The notes beneath the pieces are model-generated. The model did not search any database. It was not told the DNA's origin and saw nothing but the letters and a program-made list of their open reading frames with translations. Below are positions 26,791 to 37,100 of a stretch of 64,000 nucleotides of DNA, piece by piece; position 1 is the first letter of the stretch, and each line of letters opens with the position of its first letter. The DNA lies in contig NZ_AOFQ01000018.1 in NCBI RefSeq assembly GCF_000495915.1, positions 1 through 64,000 on the forward strand, written 5' to 3'. The translations under genes and the position numbers were made by a program. Source of the DNA: Stutzerimonas chloritidismutans AW-1 (GTDB lineage Bacteria; Pseudomonadota; Gammaproteobacteria; Pseudomonadales; Pseudomonadaceae).

Positions 26791-26850
26791 CTGTGACGGG
26801 ATCGGGACCGTCGCGCAGGGCGCGACGGCGTGCAAGGCGAATTCAGTCGT

Positions 26851-27510
26851 TCATTGAGCGTCGGGCTGCACCTCCGGCGCGGCCTGCTGGAAGGCCGGAA
26901 GCGTCTCGCAGCGTGCAACGATCTCGAGAATGCGTGGATACGCCGCGAGGTCACAGGCAAAACGGCGCGCATTGTATACCTGCGGCACCAGGCATGCCTC
27001 CAGATAACCTGGCCGATCGTTCAGGGAAAGCCTGCCATCGAAACATTCCAGGCCCGCTTCCACGGCGGCGAGCCCCTGACCGACCCAGTGCTGATACCAC
27101 GCGTTCTTGGCCTCGTCGTCGACACCCAGTTCGGCGGAGAGATACTGCAACACACGCAGGTTGTTCAGCGGATGGATCTCGCAAGCGATGTGCATGGCCA
27201 GGGCGCGCACCTGGGCGCGGCGAACCGGATCGTCCGGCAGCAGCGCCGGCACCGGGAACACTTCTTCGAGGTATTCCAGAATCGCCAGCGACTGGCTGAT
27301 GCGCGCCCCACCGTTGGCTTCGTCAACCAGCAACGGCACCAGCTGCTGCGGGTTGAGGGCGCGGTAATCGGCCGCACGCTGCTGGCCGCCATCCTTGACC
27401 AGATACACCGGCACCTGCCGGTAGGCCAGCCCCTTGAGGTTCAGCGCGATGCGCACCCGGTAGGCGGCACTGGAGCGCCAGTAACCGTAGAGCGTCAGCT
27501 CAGTGCTCAT
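26851..27510 (-). CDS. maiA: MaiA, maleylacetoacetate isomerase
   Basis: A 219-residue zeta-class glutathione transferase that isomerises maleylacetoacetate to fumarylacetoacetate in tyrosine degradation. The glutathione site signature is YGYWRSSAAYRVRIALNLKG near residues 8-27. The zeta-type NPQQLVPLLVDE segment and the C-terminal helical domain follow. The ATG lies inside the 3' end of fah (11-base overlap), showing translational coupling. Last gene of hmgA-fah-maiA. Confidence 0.93.
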   Translation of the reverse strand: MSTELTLYGYWRSSAAYRVRIALNLKGLAYRQVPVYLVKDGGQQRAADYRALNPQQLVPLLVDEANGGARISQSLAILEYLEEVFPVPALLPDDPVRRAQVRALAMHIACEIHPLNNLRVLQYLSAELGVDDEAKNAWYQHWVGQGLAAVEAGLECFDGRLSLNDRPGYLEACLVPQVYNARRFACDLAAYPRILEIVARCETLPAFQQAAPEVQPDAQ

Positions 27511-28483
27511 AGCGCTCGACCTGCTGATCGATGGCGCCGAAGATGCTCTGCCCGGCGGCATCGAACATCTCGATGCGCACCCGGTCGCCGAACTTGAGGA
27601 ACGGCGTCTTCGCCTCGCCGTGCTCGATGACCTCGAGCATGCGCTTCTCGGCCAGGCAGGACGAGCCGGCACTGCGGTCGTAGTTCGACACGGTGCCCGA
27701 ACCGATGATGGTGCCGGCGCCCAGCGGACGGGTGCGCGCGGCGTGGGCGACCAGGGTCGGGAAGTTGAAGGTCATGTCGGTGCCGGCATCCGGCTGGCCG
27801 AACAGCTCACCGTTGATATGCGAGACCAGAGGCCGATGCACCTTGCCGTCGCGCCAGGTTTCGCCCAGCTCGTCCGGCGTCACCGCCACCGGCGAGAAGC
27901 TCGACGATGGCTTGCTCTGGTAGAAGCCGAAGCCCTTGGCCAGCTCGCCGGGGATCAGGTTGCGCAGCGACACGTCGTTGACCAGCATCAGCAGCTGGAT
28001 GTGCGCGGCCGCCTCGGCCGGCGTCGCACCCATGGGCACGTCGTCGGTGATCACCGCCAGTTCGCCTTCCAGATCGATGCCCCAGGCCTCGTCGGCCAGG
28101 CGGATCGGGCTGTGCGGCGGGATGAAGGCATCGGCGCCGCCCTGATACATCAGCGGATCGTGCCAGAAGGACTCCGGCATCTCGGCGCCGCGCGCCTTGC
28201 GCACCAGCTCGACGTGGTTGACGTAGGCGCTGCCGTCCGCCCAGTGATAGGCGCGCGGCAGCGGGCTGTGGCAGGCGGCCTGGTCGAAGGCGAAGGCGCC
28301 CTCCTCCAGCCCGTCGTTGAGGCGCTGGTAGACCGCTTCCAGCTTCGGCTTGCAGTACTGCCAGTCATCCAGCGCGGCCTGCAGCGTGGCGGCGACCTGC
28401 GGCACTTTCACCGCCTGGGCGAGATCACGGGAAACGACGACGAGCACGCCGTCGCGGCCCTGGTTGAGCGTTGCGAGTTTCAT
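27500..28483 (-). CDS. fumarylacetoacetase (FAH family)
   Basis: A 327-residue fumarylacetoacetate hydrolase, last step of the homogentisate pathway giving fumarate and acetoacetate. The FAH fold signatures are WGIDLEGELAVITDDVPMG (metal-binding Glu/Asp) and GAGTIIGSGTVSN. This is the short bacterial form rather than the about 430-residue animal-type FahA, so I leave the symbol open. Its ATG shares a base with the hmgA stop codon and its 3' end overlaps maiA. Confidence 0.9.
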   Translation of the reverse strand: MKLATLNQGRDGVLVVVSRDLAQAVKVPQVAATLQAALDDWQYCKPKLEAVYQRLNDGLEEGAFAFDQAACHSPLPRAYHWADGSAYVNHVELVRKARGAEMPESFWHDPLMYQGGADAFIPPHSPIRLADEAWGIDLEGELAVITDDVPMGATPAEAAAHIQLLMLVNDVSLRNLIPGELAKGFGFYQSKPSSSFSPVAVTPDELGETWRDGKVHRPLVSHINGELFGQPDAGTDMTFNFPTLVAHAARTRPLGAGTIIGSGTVSNYDRSAGSSCLAEKRMLEVIEHGEAKTPFLKFGDRVRIEMFDAAGQSIFGAIDQQVERYEH

Positions 28484-29622
28484 CAGGATTCCTTGCCCGG
28501 CGCACGCCAGGAGTTGACGTATTCGGGGACATCGACGGCTGCGGCAGCCTCGCCGACTTCCAGCGCGCGGCGGGTGTCGATCATCACCGCCACCTCGTCG
28601 GCAAAGGTCGCCGGGTCGGTGCTGGCCTTCTTCAGCGCCTTCGGATGCGGCCCGTGGGGGAAGCCGCAGGGGTGGAAGGTCACCATGCCCTGCTCGATGT
28701 TGTCGCGGCTGAAGAAGTTGCCGCGGTGGTAGAACAGCACTTCGTCGTAGTCGTCGTTGTTGTGGAAGAACGGCACCTTCAGCGCACCCGGATCGGATTC
28801 CACCGGCCGCGGCGTGAAGGTGCAGACCACGAAACCGTTGGCGACGAAGGTGGTGTGCGCCGACGGCGGCAGGTGGTAGCGATGGCTCATCAGCGGGCGG
28901 ATGTCACGCCAGTTGAGCCGTACCACGGTGTTGTCGCCGTGCCAGCCGACCACGTCCAGCGGGTTGTACGGGTAGGTCACGATGGTGATCTGGTCGCGCC
29001 GCTTGATGCGGATCTGCCAGGGGTTCTCGTCCTGCTGCGCGCGGAAGGCGTCGTCCAGCCGCGGATGGTCGAGCACCGCGGCGTCGAAGATGGCGTGCGG
29101 GCCGACCAGGCCTTTTTCCGGCAGCTGGTAGGCGCCGTCGGTGTTCTCGATCAGCAGCATGAACACCGGCTGCGTCGCCTCGATGCGCCAGGCGGTGCCG
29201 CGCGGGATCATCAGGTAGTCGCCGTCGCGGAATTCCAGGTGGCCGAAGTCGCAGTAAAAATGCCCGGCGCCCTCGTGGATGAACAGCAGTTCGTCACCGT
29301 CACCGTTGCGCACCAGGTGGCGCATGGCGCCGTTGGTCTTCCACAGGCGCAGCTTGACGTCGGCATTGTGCAGCGCCAGCGGCGCCTGCAGCGGGCAGTC
29401 GCCTTCGCTAGGGATGTGATTGAAGTTGAAGGCGTGCGGGCGCAGCGGGCCTTCCCAGTCGATCCAGCCGGTCGGCGGATGCTTGTGATGCAGGTGCGAA
29501 GCCGGGCCGAAGAAGCCTTCGCGGCCCATTTCGCGCTCGTAGGTGCCCTGCGGAAAATCGCAGTGCGCCTGACGCGAACTCTCACCCTCGCGGATGGGGA
29601 AACTGATCCATTTGCGGCTCAT
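28483..29622 (-). CDS. hmgA: homogentisate 1,2-dioxygenase
   Basis: A 379-residue cupin-type iron dioxygenase that opens the homogentisate ring. The C-terminal cupin holds the likely Fe ligands in FHNNDDYDEVLFYHRGNFFS and MVTFHPCGFPHGPHP. It is shorter than the classical ~430-residue HmgA and belongs to the compact branch common in proteobacteria. Identity is supported by co-transcription with fah and maiA. GAGGAGAGG precedes the ATG at 29622. First gene of the operon, about 170 bases after hpd. Confidence 0.85.
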   Translation of the reverse strand: MSRKWISFPIREGESSRQAHCDFPQGTYEREMGREGFFGPASHLHHKHPPTGWIDWEGPLRPHAFNFNHIPSEGDCPLQAPLALHNADVKLRLWKTNGAMRHLVRNGDGDELLFIHEGAGHFYCDFGHLEFRDGDYLMIPRGTAWRIEATQPVFMLLIENTDGAYQLPEKGLVGPHAIFDAAVLDHPRLDDAFRAQQDENPWQIRIKRRDQITIVTYPYNPLDVVGWHGDNTVVRLNWRDIRPLMSHRYHLPPSAHTTFVANGFVVCTFTPRPVESDPGALKVPFFHNNDDYDEVLFYHRGNFFSRDNIEQGMVTFHPCGFPHGPHPKALKKASTDPATFADEVAVMIDTRRALEVGEAAAAVDVPEYVNSWRAPGKES

Positions 29623-29679
29623 GTGCCTCTCCTCGTGATACCGCGTGATCTGAATGGCGCTGCGGTGGTTGCCGATGCG

Positions 29680-29783
29680 TAGGGTGGAAGACTGCGAAGC
29701 ATCTTCCACGCGTCTGTGTCGGCCACGCGAGATGTCGGCCGACCGAAACGCGTGGATGTGCTTCGCGACATCCACCCTACGAC
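29680..29783. repeat. inverted GTAGGGTGGA repeat pair between hpd and hmgA
   Basis: CGTAGGGTGGAAGACTGCGA at 29680 is mirrored by a CGACATCCACCCTACGA segment near 29772, with CACGCGT/ACGCGTGG inner arms. The whole interval could fold into one long hairpin. The same GTAGGGTGGA family recurs at several other intergenic sites in the window. Confidence 0.75.
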
Positions 29784-29788
29784 TGCCT

Positions 29789-30874
29789 TTACTCGCCCGC
29801 CTTGATCACGCCACGACGCACCTGGTCTTCCTCGATGGATTCGAACAGCGCCTTGAAGTTGCCTTCGCCGAAGCCCTGGTTGCCCTTGCGCTGGATGATT
29901 TCGAAGAAGATCGGGCCGATGACGGTGTTGGTGAAGATCTGCAGGAGGATGCCGTCATCGCCCGGCGCACCGTCGATCAGCAGGTTCAGCTCGCGTAGCT
30001 GGTCGAGCGGCTCGCCGTGGCCGGCGACGCGGGTATCGACCTTCTCGTAGTAGGTGTCCGGAGTGGTCATGAAGTCCACGCCGTTGGCACGCAGGCGGCG
30101 CACGGTCTCGTAGATGTCGTCGGTGGACAGTGCGATGTGCTGGATGCCCTCGCCGTGATATTCGCGGATGAATTCCTCGATCTGCGACTTGTCGTCGGCC
30201 GACTCGTTGATCGGGATGCGGATCTTGCCGCAGGGCGCGGTCATGGCACGGGAGAACAGGCCGGTCAGCTTGCCTTCGATGTCGAAGTAGCGAATCTCGC
30301 GGAAGTTGGCGATGCGCTCGTAGAAACCGGACCAGACATCCATCTGCCCACGCATGACGTTGTGGGTCAGGTGATCGATGCACATCAGGCCGACGGCATT
30401 GTCGTTCGGCGTACGGCCTTCGATGTACTCGAAGTCGACGTCGTAGATGCTCTTGTCGCCGTAGCGGTCGACGAGATACAGCAGCGAGCCGCCGATGCCT
30501 TCGACGCAGGGGATGTTCAGCTCGCCGAAGTTGGCGTGGCTGCCGACCAGCTTGGCGCCCTGGGATTCGACGTAGGCGGCGGCCTGCGCGGCGTTCTTCA
30601 CCCGGAAGGCCATGGCGCAGGCGCTCGGGCCGTGCTTCTCGCCGAACTCGCGCACATGCCCGGTGGGGCTGCCGTTGAGCACGATGTTGATGTCGTGCTG
30701 CTGGAACAGCCAGACCTCCTTGGAGCGGTGCTTGGCGGTTTCGGTAAAGCCCATCTGGGTGAACAGCGTGCGCAGCTGCTCGATGCCCTCGGCATTCGGC
30801 GCGGTGAATTCGACGAACTCGAAGCCGTCGGTACCTATGGGATTGTGCTGTTCGATCTTGTTCACGGCGTTCAT
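29789..30874 (-). CDS. hpd: 4-hydroxyphenylpyruvate dioxygenase
   Basis: A 361-residue HPPD, which converts 4-hydroxyphenylpyruvate to homogentisate. Fe(II) ligands are visible as His in IDHLTHNV, His in IQHIALSTDDI and Glu in GPIFFEIIQRKGNQGFG. The latter C-terminal segment is the HPPD signature gating helix region. GGAGG precedes the ATG, and an A-rich CA motif lies just upstream. It feeds hmgA-fah-maiA immediately downstream on the same strand, completing the tyrosine route except for the aminotransferase. Confidence 0.96.
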   Translation of the reverse strand: MNAVNKIEQHNPIGTDGFEFVEFTAPNAEGIEQLRTLFTQMGFTETAKHRSKEVWLFQQHDINIVLNGSPTGHVREFGEKHGPSACAMAFRVKNAAQAAAYVESQGAKLVGSHANFGELNIPCVEGIGGSLLYLVDRYGDKSIYDVDFEYIEGRTPNDNAVGLMCIDHLTHNVMRGQMDVWSGFYERIANFREIRYFDIEGKLTGLFSRAMTAPCGKIRIPINESADDKSQIEEFIREYHGEGIQHIALSTDDIYETVRRLRANGVDFMTTPDTYYEKVDTRVAGHGEPLDQLRELNLLIDGAPGDDGILLQIFTNTVIGPIFFEIIQRKGNQGFGEGNFKALFESIEEDQVRRGVIKAGE

Positions 30875-30886
30875 ATCGCCTCCTGA

Positions 30887-30896
30887 TTATTGTTGT
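30887..30896 (-). promoter_or_regulatory. CA motif (Hfq/Crc site) in the hpd leader
   Basis: The mRNA reads ACAACAATAATCAGGAGG, placing an AAnAAnAA tract directly against the ribosome site of hpd, as in known Hfq-Crc targets. Confidence 0.7.
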
Positions 30897-31128
30897 GAGG
30901 ACTGCCGCTGCACGGCTTGGCTGGCCCCATCACACCCCAGGCCAGGGCGGCGAACAATGCTGTTTACGGGCACGGAAAGCGGCTGGCCCCAGTCCTGCTG
31001 TCAGGTTTTCCTTACAGCGACTTTTTTGCTGAAAAGCCTGGCCCAGCGGCTTGCCAGGCGTAACGAAAAGCTGACGGCCTGGTGCGACAAGCTGCCGCAC
31101 ATGTCATTCAGCGCATGGCGTCGCGCAT

Positions 31129-31157
31129 AAAAAAGGTGGGCTGAAGCCAACCCCACC
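31129..31157 (-). terminator. terminator of the second NSS transporter, in a gene-free 0.4-kb gap
   Basis: On the minus strand GGTGGG...CCCACC pairs around an internal GGC-TTCA-GCC stem and is followed by six T. The rest of the 30897-31284 gap has no open frame I trust. It holds a second repeat copy, TGTAGGGTGGGCTTCAGCCC near 31231, of the same family, and presumably the hpd promoter, which I could not place. Confidence 0.7.
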
Positions 31158-31284
31158 AAGGCCTGCGTCGGCCTGCTATGGGAAGGACCTGAGCCCACCA
31201 AAACGGCTTCCTGAGAAGCCCGCAGCATTCTTGTAGGGTGGGCTTCAGCCCACCTGCGCGTACTGCACGGACGAACGTGATCCG

Positions 31285-32694
31285 CTAGATCAAACCCATG
31301 AGGTTGAGGAACACCAGCACGATGGCCACCGGAGTGCCGTAGCGCAACAGGTTCCACCAGGCCAGGAACAGGCCGTTGCTACGAATGCCGATCGCTTCGC
31401 TGACCACCTGTTTTTGCAGCACCCAGCCGGTGAACAGCACCGTGCCCAGCCCGCCCAACGGCATCAGCCAGTTGGTGGTCAGGTAGTCCAGGGTGTCGAA
31501 GAAGGTCTTGCCGAACAGCTGATAGTCCGCCCAGTGATTGAACGAGAACACGCTGCCCAGGCTCAGCAGCCAGAGCACCAGGCCGCTGCCCAGCACGGCC
31601 TTGGTCCGGCTGATACGGAAGCGCTCGGTGAGCCAGGCGATGCTCGGCTCGGAGAGCGAGATGGCCGACGTCAGCGCGGCGATCACCAGCATGATGAAGA
31701 ACAGCCCACCGACGATTTGCCCCAGCGGCATCTGGCCAAAGGCGATCGGCAACGTGACGAAGATCAGTCCCGGCCCTGCCCCCGGCTCCAGGCCGTTGGC
31801 GAACACCAGCGGGAAGATCGCCAAGCCGGCCAGCAGCGCCACCGCGGTATCGGCCAGCGCCACCAGAATCGAGGTCTTGGCGATCGAGGTGCCTTCCGGC
31901 AGATAGGAGCCGTAGACCATCATCGCGCCGCAGCCCAGGCTCAGGGTGAAGAAGGCATGGCCGAGGGCAACCAGTACGCTTTGCGCGGTCAGCGCGGAGA
32001 AGTCCGGGACGAAGAGGAACTGCAGCGCCTGAGCGAATTCGCCTTCGATGGCGGCGTAGACCACCAGCACCAGCATCAACACGAACAGCCCGGGCATCAG
32101 AAAGCGCAGCGAACGCTCCAGCCCGCCGCGCACGCCAAAGCCGACGATCAGCATGGTCGCTGCCAGCACCAGCGTGGCACAGACCACCAGGCGCAGCGGG
32201 TCCGCCAGCAGCGCGCCGAACAGCTCACCACTGGCCTCCCCGCTGACTCCGGTGAAGGCGCCGCTGAAGGTCGCCGGCACATAGGCCAGCGCCCAGCCAG
32301 CGACCACCAGGTAGAAGCTCAGGATCAGAAACCCGGTCAGCCCGCCGAGCCAGCCCACCAAGCGCCAGCGCGAACTGGCGCCGGCCTCGCGCGCCAGCCG
32401 CGCCACGGCGCCATCAGGATTCGCCCGACCGCGACGGCCGATCATCACCTCGGTCATCAGCAGCGGAATGCCGATCAGGAGGATGCAGGCGAGGTAGACC
32501 AGAACGAAGGCGCCGCCGCCGTTCTGCCCGGTCACGTAGGGGAATTTCCAGATATTGCCCAGGCCCACAGCGGAGCCGGTGGCGGCGAGGAAGAACACCC
32601 AGCGGGAGGACCACAGGCCTCGGCTGGCGTTGTCCTGGATGCGTGCGCGCGCGCCGGCGAAGGTGCCGGCCGCGAGGCTGGTTTTATCAGTCAT
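31285..32694 (-). CDS. sodium-dependent transporter, NSS (SNF) family, second copy
   Basis: A 469-residue Na+-coupled amino-acid transporter related to the copy at 25309. TM1 is again WVFFLAATGSAVGLGNIWKF, and the GHAFFTLSLGCGAMMVYGSY segment corresponds to TM6/7. The start is the ATG after AGGAATCCGCA; an in-frame extension upstream is not needed. It lies immediately downstream of the amino-acid dehydrogenase and ior genes on the same strand, so branched-chain or aromatic amino acids are likely substrates. Confidence 0.9.
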   Translation of the reverse strand: MTDKTSLAAGTFAGARARIQDNASRGLWSSRWVFFLAATGSAVGLGNIWKFPYVTGQNGGGAFVLVYLACILLIGIPLLMTEVMIGRRGRANPDGAVARLAREAGASSRWRLVGWLGGLTGFLILSFYLVVAGWALAYVPATFSGAFTGVSGEASGELFGALLADPLRLVVCATLVLAATMLIVGFGVRGGLERSLRFLMPGLFVLMLVLVVYAAIEGEFAQALQFLFVPDFSALTAQSVLVALGHAFFTLSLGCGAMMVYGSYLPEGTSIAKTSILVALADTAVALLAGLAIFPLVFANGLEPGAGPGLIFVTLPIAFGQMPLGQIVGGLFFIMLVIAALTSAISLSEPSIAWLTERFRISRTKAVLGSGLVLWLLSLGSVFSFNHWADYQLFGKTFFDTLDYLTTNWLMPLGGLGTVLFTGWVLQKQVVSEAIGIRSNGLFLAWWNLLRYGTPVAIVLVFLNLMGLI

Positions 32695-32707
32695 TGCGGA
32701 TTCCTGC

Positions 32708-32718
32708 TTGTTGTTTTT
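32708..32718 (-). promoter_or_regulatory. CA motif (Hfq/Crc site) in the second NSS leader
   Basis: The mRNA carries ACAAAAACAACAAGCAGGAA just before the start codon, an AAnAAnAA tract joined to the ribosome site. Confidence 0.7.
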
Positions 32719-32822
32719 GTCAGGGATGATGCGAACGAACGGAGCGGGCACGGCGCTGGCGATCAGAACCGGCCGCCCCGCTCAGTGAAGGCCGGCACGC
32801 CCGGGCGACCGGCCGTCAGGAC

Positions 32823-33917
32823 TCATGAAGCCTGGCGCTTGAGTGCCTCGGCCTGCGGTACGCCGCCGGCGTGCAAGCGCTCCAGCGCCAGGCGATCGGC
32901 GATTACCGAGGTCGGCTCGCCGCTGGCAGCGGAGCGGGTGAATATCTCGCGCAGGGTGTCGCCGATGGCTTTCACATGAGCGTCGATCTGCGCGGCGCTG
33001 CCGCCGGTGCGCTGGTAGTAGACGTCGATGATGCCGCCGGCATTGATCGCATAGTCCGGCGCGTAGAGCTGGTTGCGCCGCTGCAATTCGATGCCGATCT
33101 CGGCGGTGGCCAGCTGGTTGTTGGCCGCCCCGGCGATCACCGGGGCGCGCAGCACTTCCAGGGTCTGCTCGTTGAGGATGCCGCCCATGGCGCAGGGCGC
33201 GAAAACGTCCACGTCCAGGCCGTAGATGTCCTGCGGGCGCACCACGTTGGCGCCCACTTCCTCCATCGCCTGCTTGACGTTGGCATCGAAGATGTCCGCC
33301 ACCCACAGCTCGGCGCCGCCATCCTTCAGGTGCCGCGCCAGCCCCAGCCCGACATGGCCGACGCCCTGGATCGCCACCTTCAACCCGGTCAGATCGTCGC
33401 GACCAAGGCGCTGGCGCACCGCTTCCCTGAGGCCGACGAACACGCCATAGGCGGTGGATGGCGACGGGTCGCCGCTGGCGATGCTGCCATCCAGCGTGGT
33501 GCGTGGCGTGGCGCCGACCACATGACGGGTGCGCTGGGCGAAGGCCTGCATCTCGGCATCGCCGGTGCCGGAGTCGGCGGCGGTGATGTAGCGCCCGCCG
33601 AGGCTGTCGACGAAATCACCCATCGCATGCAGCAGCGCCTGGCTCTTGCCGGTGTGCGGATCACCGATGATCACCGCCTTGCCGCCGCCGAGCTTGAGTC
33701 CGGCCAGCGAGGATTTCAGCGTCATCCCGCGCGACAGGCGCAGCACATCGCGCAGGGCGTCGTCGTCATTGGCGTAGGGAAACATCCGGCAGCCACCCAG
33801 CGCCGGGCCGAGGCGCGTGTCGTGGATGGCGATGATGGCTTTCAGACCCGACGCCTGGTCATGACAGAAGACCACCTGTTCGTGGCGATCGAAGTCGGGG
33901 TGAGCGAAGACGGACAT
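32823..33917 (-). CDS. Leu/Phe/Val (branched-chain or aromatic) amino-acid dehydrogenase
   Basis: A 364-residue NAD-dependent dehydrogenase of the Glu/Leu/Phe/Val family that deaminates amino acids to 2-oxo acids. The catalytic Lys80 lies in [14 protein letters not shown], the second acidic/lysine region in [10 protein letters not shown], and the Rossmann motif is [17 protein letters not shown]. Length and motif spacing fit leucine or phenylalanine dehydrogenase; the side-chain preference cannot be decided. A CA motif (AACAAGAACGAGG) precedes it. Its 2-oxo-acid products are substrates of the IorAB fusion encoded just upstream. Confidence 0.88.
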   Translation of the reverse strand: MSVFAHPDFDRHEQVVFCHDQASGLKAIIAIHDTRLGPALGGCRMFPYANDDDALRDVLRLSRGMTLKSSLAGLKLGGGKAVIIGDPHTGKSQALLHAMGDFVDSLGGRYITAADSGTGDAEMQAFAQRTRHVVGATPRTTLDGSIASGDPSPSTAYGVFVGLREAVRQRLGRDDLTGLKVAIQGVGHVGLGLARHLKDGGAELWVADIFDANVKQAMEEVGANVVRPQDIYGLDVDVFAPCAMGGILNEQTLEVLRAPVIAGAANNQLATAEIGIELQRRNQLYAPDYAINAGGIIDVYYQRTGGSAAQIDAHVKAIGDTLREIFTRSAASGEPTSVIADRLALERLHAGGVPQAEALKRQAS

Positions 33918-33929
33918 TTGGGTTACCTC

Positions 33930-33938
33930 GTTCTTGTT
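33930..33938 (-). promoter_or_regulatory. CA motif (Hfq/Crc site) before the amino-acid dehydrogenase gene
   Basis: The mRNA reads CCAACAAGAACGAGGTAACC, an A-rich tract overlapping the GAGG ribosome site. It is weaker than the other motifs in this cluster. Confidence 0.55.
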
Positions 33939-34049
33939 GGTCTGATGCTCTGCAGCCAGCAGAGCCTTGTTGTCTGGTACGGAGCTGCTCGTCAGAGCGG
34001 ACTTGCCCCGTGAAACCGGGAGCGAACCCGTTACGCCTCAACCGGGTTC

Positions 34050-34121
34050 CTTCGCGGTCAAGACTGCTCCCACAACGCCCCTGCAGGGCCAACCCGTGGG
34101 AGCGGCCTCCACCGCGAACGG
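34050..34121. repeat. REP doublet (pseudomonad type)
   Basis: TTCGCGGTCAAGACTGCTCC near 34050 and GTGGGAGCGGCCTCCACCGC near 34097 are the two orientations of the common pseudomonad REP, GTGGGAGCGG...CGCGAA. They form an inverted pair between ior and the dehydrogenase gene. Confidence 0.75.
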
Positions 34122-34131
34122 CGCCATCGCG

Positions 34132-37100
34132 CTAGGCCGCCGGCTGGAACAGCCGCACGCTCTGTACCTCGTCGCCCTTGGCCAGCTGCTCGCGGAGCAA
34201 CTTCTCCTGCTGGTGGGCCTTGGCGATGGAGCGCTCCTTCACCGGGCCGTAGCCGCGGATCTGTTCCGGTAGCGCGGCGATGGCCACGGCGGTGCGGTAG
34301 TTGGTCGGCTTGAGCTGGGCCAGCAGCTCGTCCACGGTCTTCTCGTACTCCGTGATCAGCTGGCGCTCGACGCGGCGATCGTGGCCATAGCCGAACGGAT
34401 CGAGCGGCGTGCCGCGCAGGAAGCGGAACTTGGCCAGCACGCCGAACAGGTTCAGCACCCACGGCCCCAGCTCACGCTTGCGCGGCTCGCCGGTGACGGG
34501 GTCACGCTTGGCCAGCCAGGCCGGGGCGAGGTGGAACTGCAGCCGGTAGTCGCCCTCGAACTGCGCCTCGAGCTGCTGGCGGAATTCCGGCTCACTGTAG
34601 AGGCGCGCTACCTCGTACTCATCCTTGTAGGCCAGGAGCTTGAAGTAGTAGCGGGCGACGGCCTTGGACAGCGCCAGATCGTCCGCGCTATCGGCCTCGC
34701 GCACACGCTCGACCAGCTGGCGATAGCGGCGCGCCAGCCCGGCGTTCTGGTAGCGGGTAAGGAAATCCACGCGCCACTCGACGATCTCTTCCAGGGTCTT
34801 GCAGATCGGCTCCGGTATTTCGGCCGGACGTGCCAGCTGTTCGACTGCTTCACGCTCTAGCACAGCACGGCGGCCCCAACGGAAGGCCTGCAGATTCAGC
34901 TTGGCGGCAACGCCATTGAGTTCGATGGCCTTCTCGATGGCCTCGGCGCTGATCGGCAGCAGCCCCTGCTGATAGGCGAAGCCGAGCAGGAACAGGTTGG
35001 TGGCGATGCTATCGCCGAGCAGCCGCGTGGCCAGGCGGGTGGCATCGACGAAGTGGGTCTTGTCGGCGCCGACCGCGTCGCTGATCGCCTGGCGCATGGC
35101 CGCGCCGGGCACCTGGGCATCGGGGTTGCGGGTGAACTCGGCGGTGGCCGATTCGTGGCTGTTCACCACGGCGTTGCTGATCTGCTCGTTGAGGCGGGTC
35201 AGTGACTCGTCGCCCGCCGCGACAATCAGGTCGCAGCCGAGCAGCAGATCGGCCTCACCGGCGGCGATGCGCACCGCGTAGATGTCGCTCTGCTTCGCGG
35301 CGATGCGCACGTGGGTGGTCACCGGGCCGAACTTCTGCGCCAGGCCGGCCTGGTCGAGCACCGTGCAGCCCTTGCCTTCCAGGTGCGCGGCCATGCCGAG
35401 CAGCGCGCCAAGGGTAGTCACACCGCTGCCGCCGACACCCGGAATCAGAACGTTCCATGGACGATCCAGCGTTGGGTGCTGCGGCTCGGGCAATGTCGCC
35501 GCCTCGATACCGCCGGCTACGGCTTCGGGCTTACGCAACCCGCCGCCATGCACGGTGACGAAGCTCGGGCAGAAGCCTTCGACGCAGGAAAAATCCTTGT
35601 TGCAGGCGTTCTGGTCGATCTCACGCTTGCGCCCAAGTTCGGTTTCCAGCGGCAGCACGGCCAGGCAGTTGGACTTCTCACCGCAGTCGCCGCAACCCTC
35701 GCAGACCGCCGGGTTGATAAAGGCGCGCTTGGCCGGGTCTTCCAGCTTGCCGCGCTTGCGCCGACGACGCTTCTCGGTGGCGCAGGTCTGGTCGTAGATG
35801 ATCACCGAGACGCCCTTGAATTCGCGCAACTCGCGCTGCACGGCATCCAGTTCGCGGCGGTGATGGAAGCTGGTGATTGGCGCGAAGGTATCGCGGGTCG
35901 GGTACTTGTCCGGCTCGTCGCTGACCAGGGCAATGCGTTTGACCCCCTCGTGGAAGATCTGCCGGCTGAGCTGGTCGACGCGCAGCTCGCCGTCGATGGG
36001 CTGGCCGCCGGTCATGGCCACGGCATCGTTGTAGAGAATCTTGAAGGTGATGTTGACGCCGGCTGCCACTGCCGCACGCACCGCGAGGCTGCCGGAGTGG
36101 AAGTAGGTGCCGTCGCCGAGGTTCTGGAACATGTGCGGGGTGTCGGTGAACGGCGCCTGGCCGATCCAGTTGACGCCCTCGCCGCCCATCTGGGTGAAGG
36201 TCTCGGTGCGCCGGTCCATCCACTGCACCATGTAGTGACAGCCGATGCCGGCCGAGGCGCGGCTGCCTTCCGGCACCTTGGTCGAGGTGTTGTGCGGGCA
36301 GCCGGAGCAGTAGTGCGGCGTGCGCACGGTGCTGTAGCTGCGCGCGGCCAGGGCCTTCTCCTTGGCGGCGAGGAAGGCCAGGCGCGCCTGGATGGTATCG
36401 CTGGTGTAGATCGGCGCGAGGCGCTTGGCGATCACCCGGGCGATCATCGCCGGGGTCAGTTCGGCGAGGTTGGGCAGCAGCGAGGCGCCGTGCTCGTCGA
36501 ATTCGCCGACCACCCGCGGACGCTTGCTGACCGGCCAGTTGTAGAGCTGCCCGGTGAGCTGGTCCTCGAGGATGCTGCGCTTTTCCTCGACCACCAGGAT
36601 CTCGTCCAGCCCCTGGGCGAACTCGTGCACCGAGACCGGCTCCAGCGGCCAGCTCATGCCGACCTTGAGCACCCGCAGGCCGACCTGGGCACAGAGTGCT
36701 TCATCCAGGCCCAGGTCATCCAGCGCCTGGCGCACGTCCAGATAGGACTTGCCGGTGGTGATTATCCCTAAGCGCGGGTTGGGCGAGTCGAGCATCACCC
36801 GGTTGAGGTTGTTGGCCAGGGCGAAGGCCCGTGCCGCGTAGATCTTGTAGAGGTTGAGGCGCTTTTCCTGCACCAGCGGCGGGTCCGGCCAGCGGATGTG
36901 CACGCCGTCCTCGGGCAGCTGGAAGTCTTCGGGGATGCGTGTCTGCACGCGCAGCGGGTCGACCTCCACCACGGCGGAGGAATCGACGTTCTCGGCGATG
37001 GTCTTGAGCGCCACCCAGCAGCCGGAATAGCGCGACAGCTCCCAGCCGATGATGCCGTAGTCGAGGATTTCCTGAACGTTCGCCGGATTCAGCACCGGAA

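Noticed and set aside
25249-26796. 515-codon open frame antisense to the first NSS transporter
   Set aside because: His/Gln/Arg-rich low-complexity translation typical of GC-rich antisense shadows. The opposite strand has clear transporter motifs, a ribosome site and a terminator.
31414-32979. 521-codon open frame antisense to the second NSS transporter
   Set aside because: Same His/Gln-rich shadow composition and no ribosome site. The sense strand is a convincing NSS protein.
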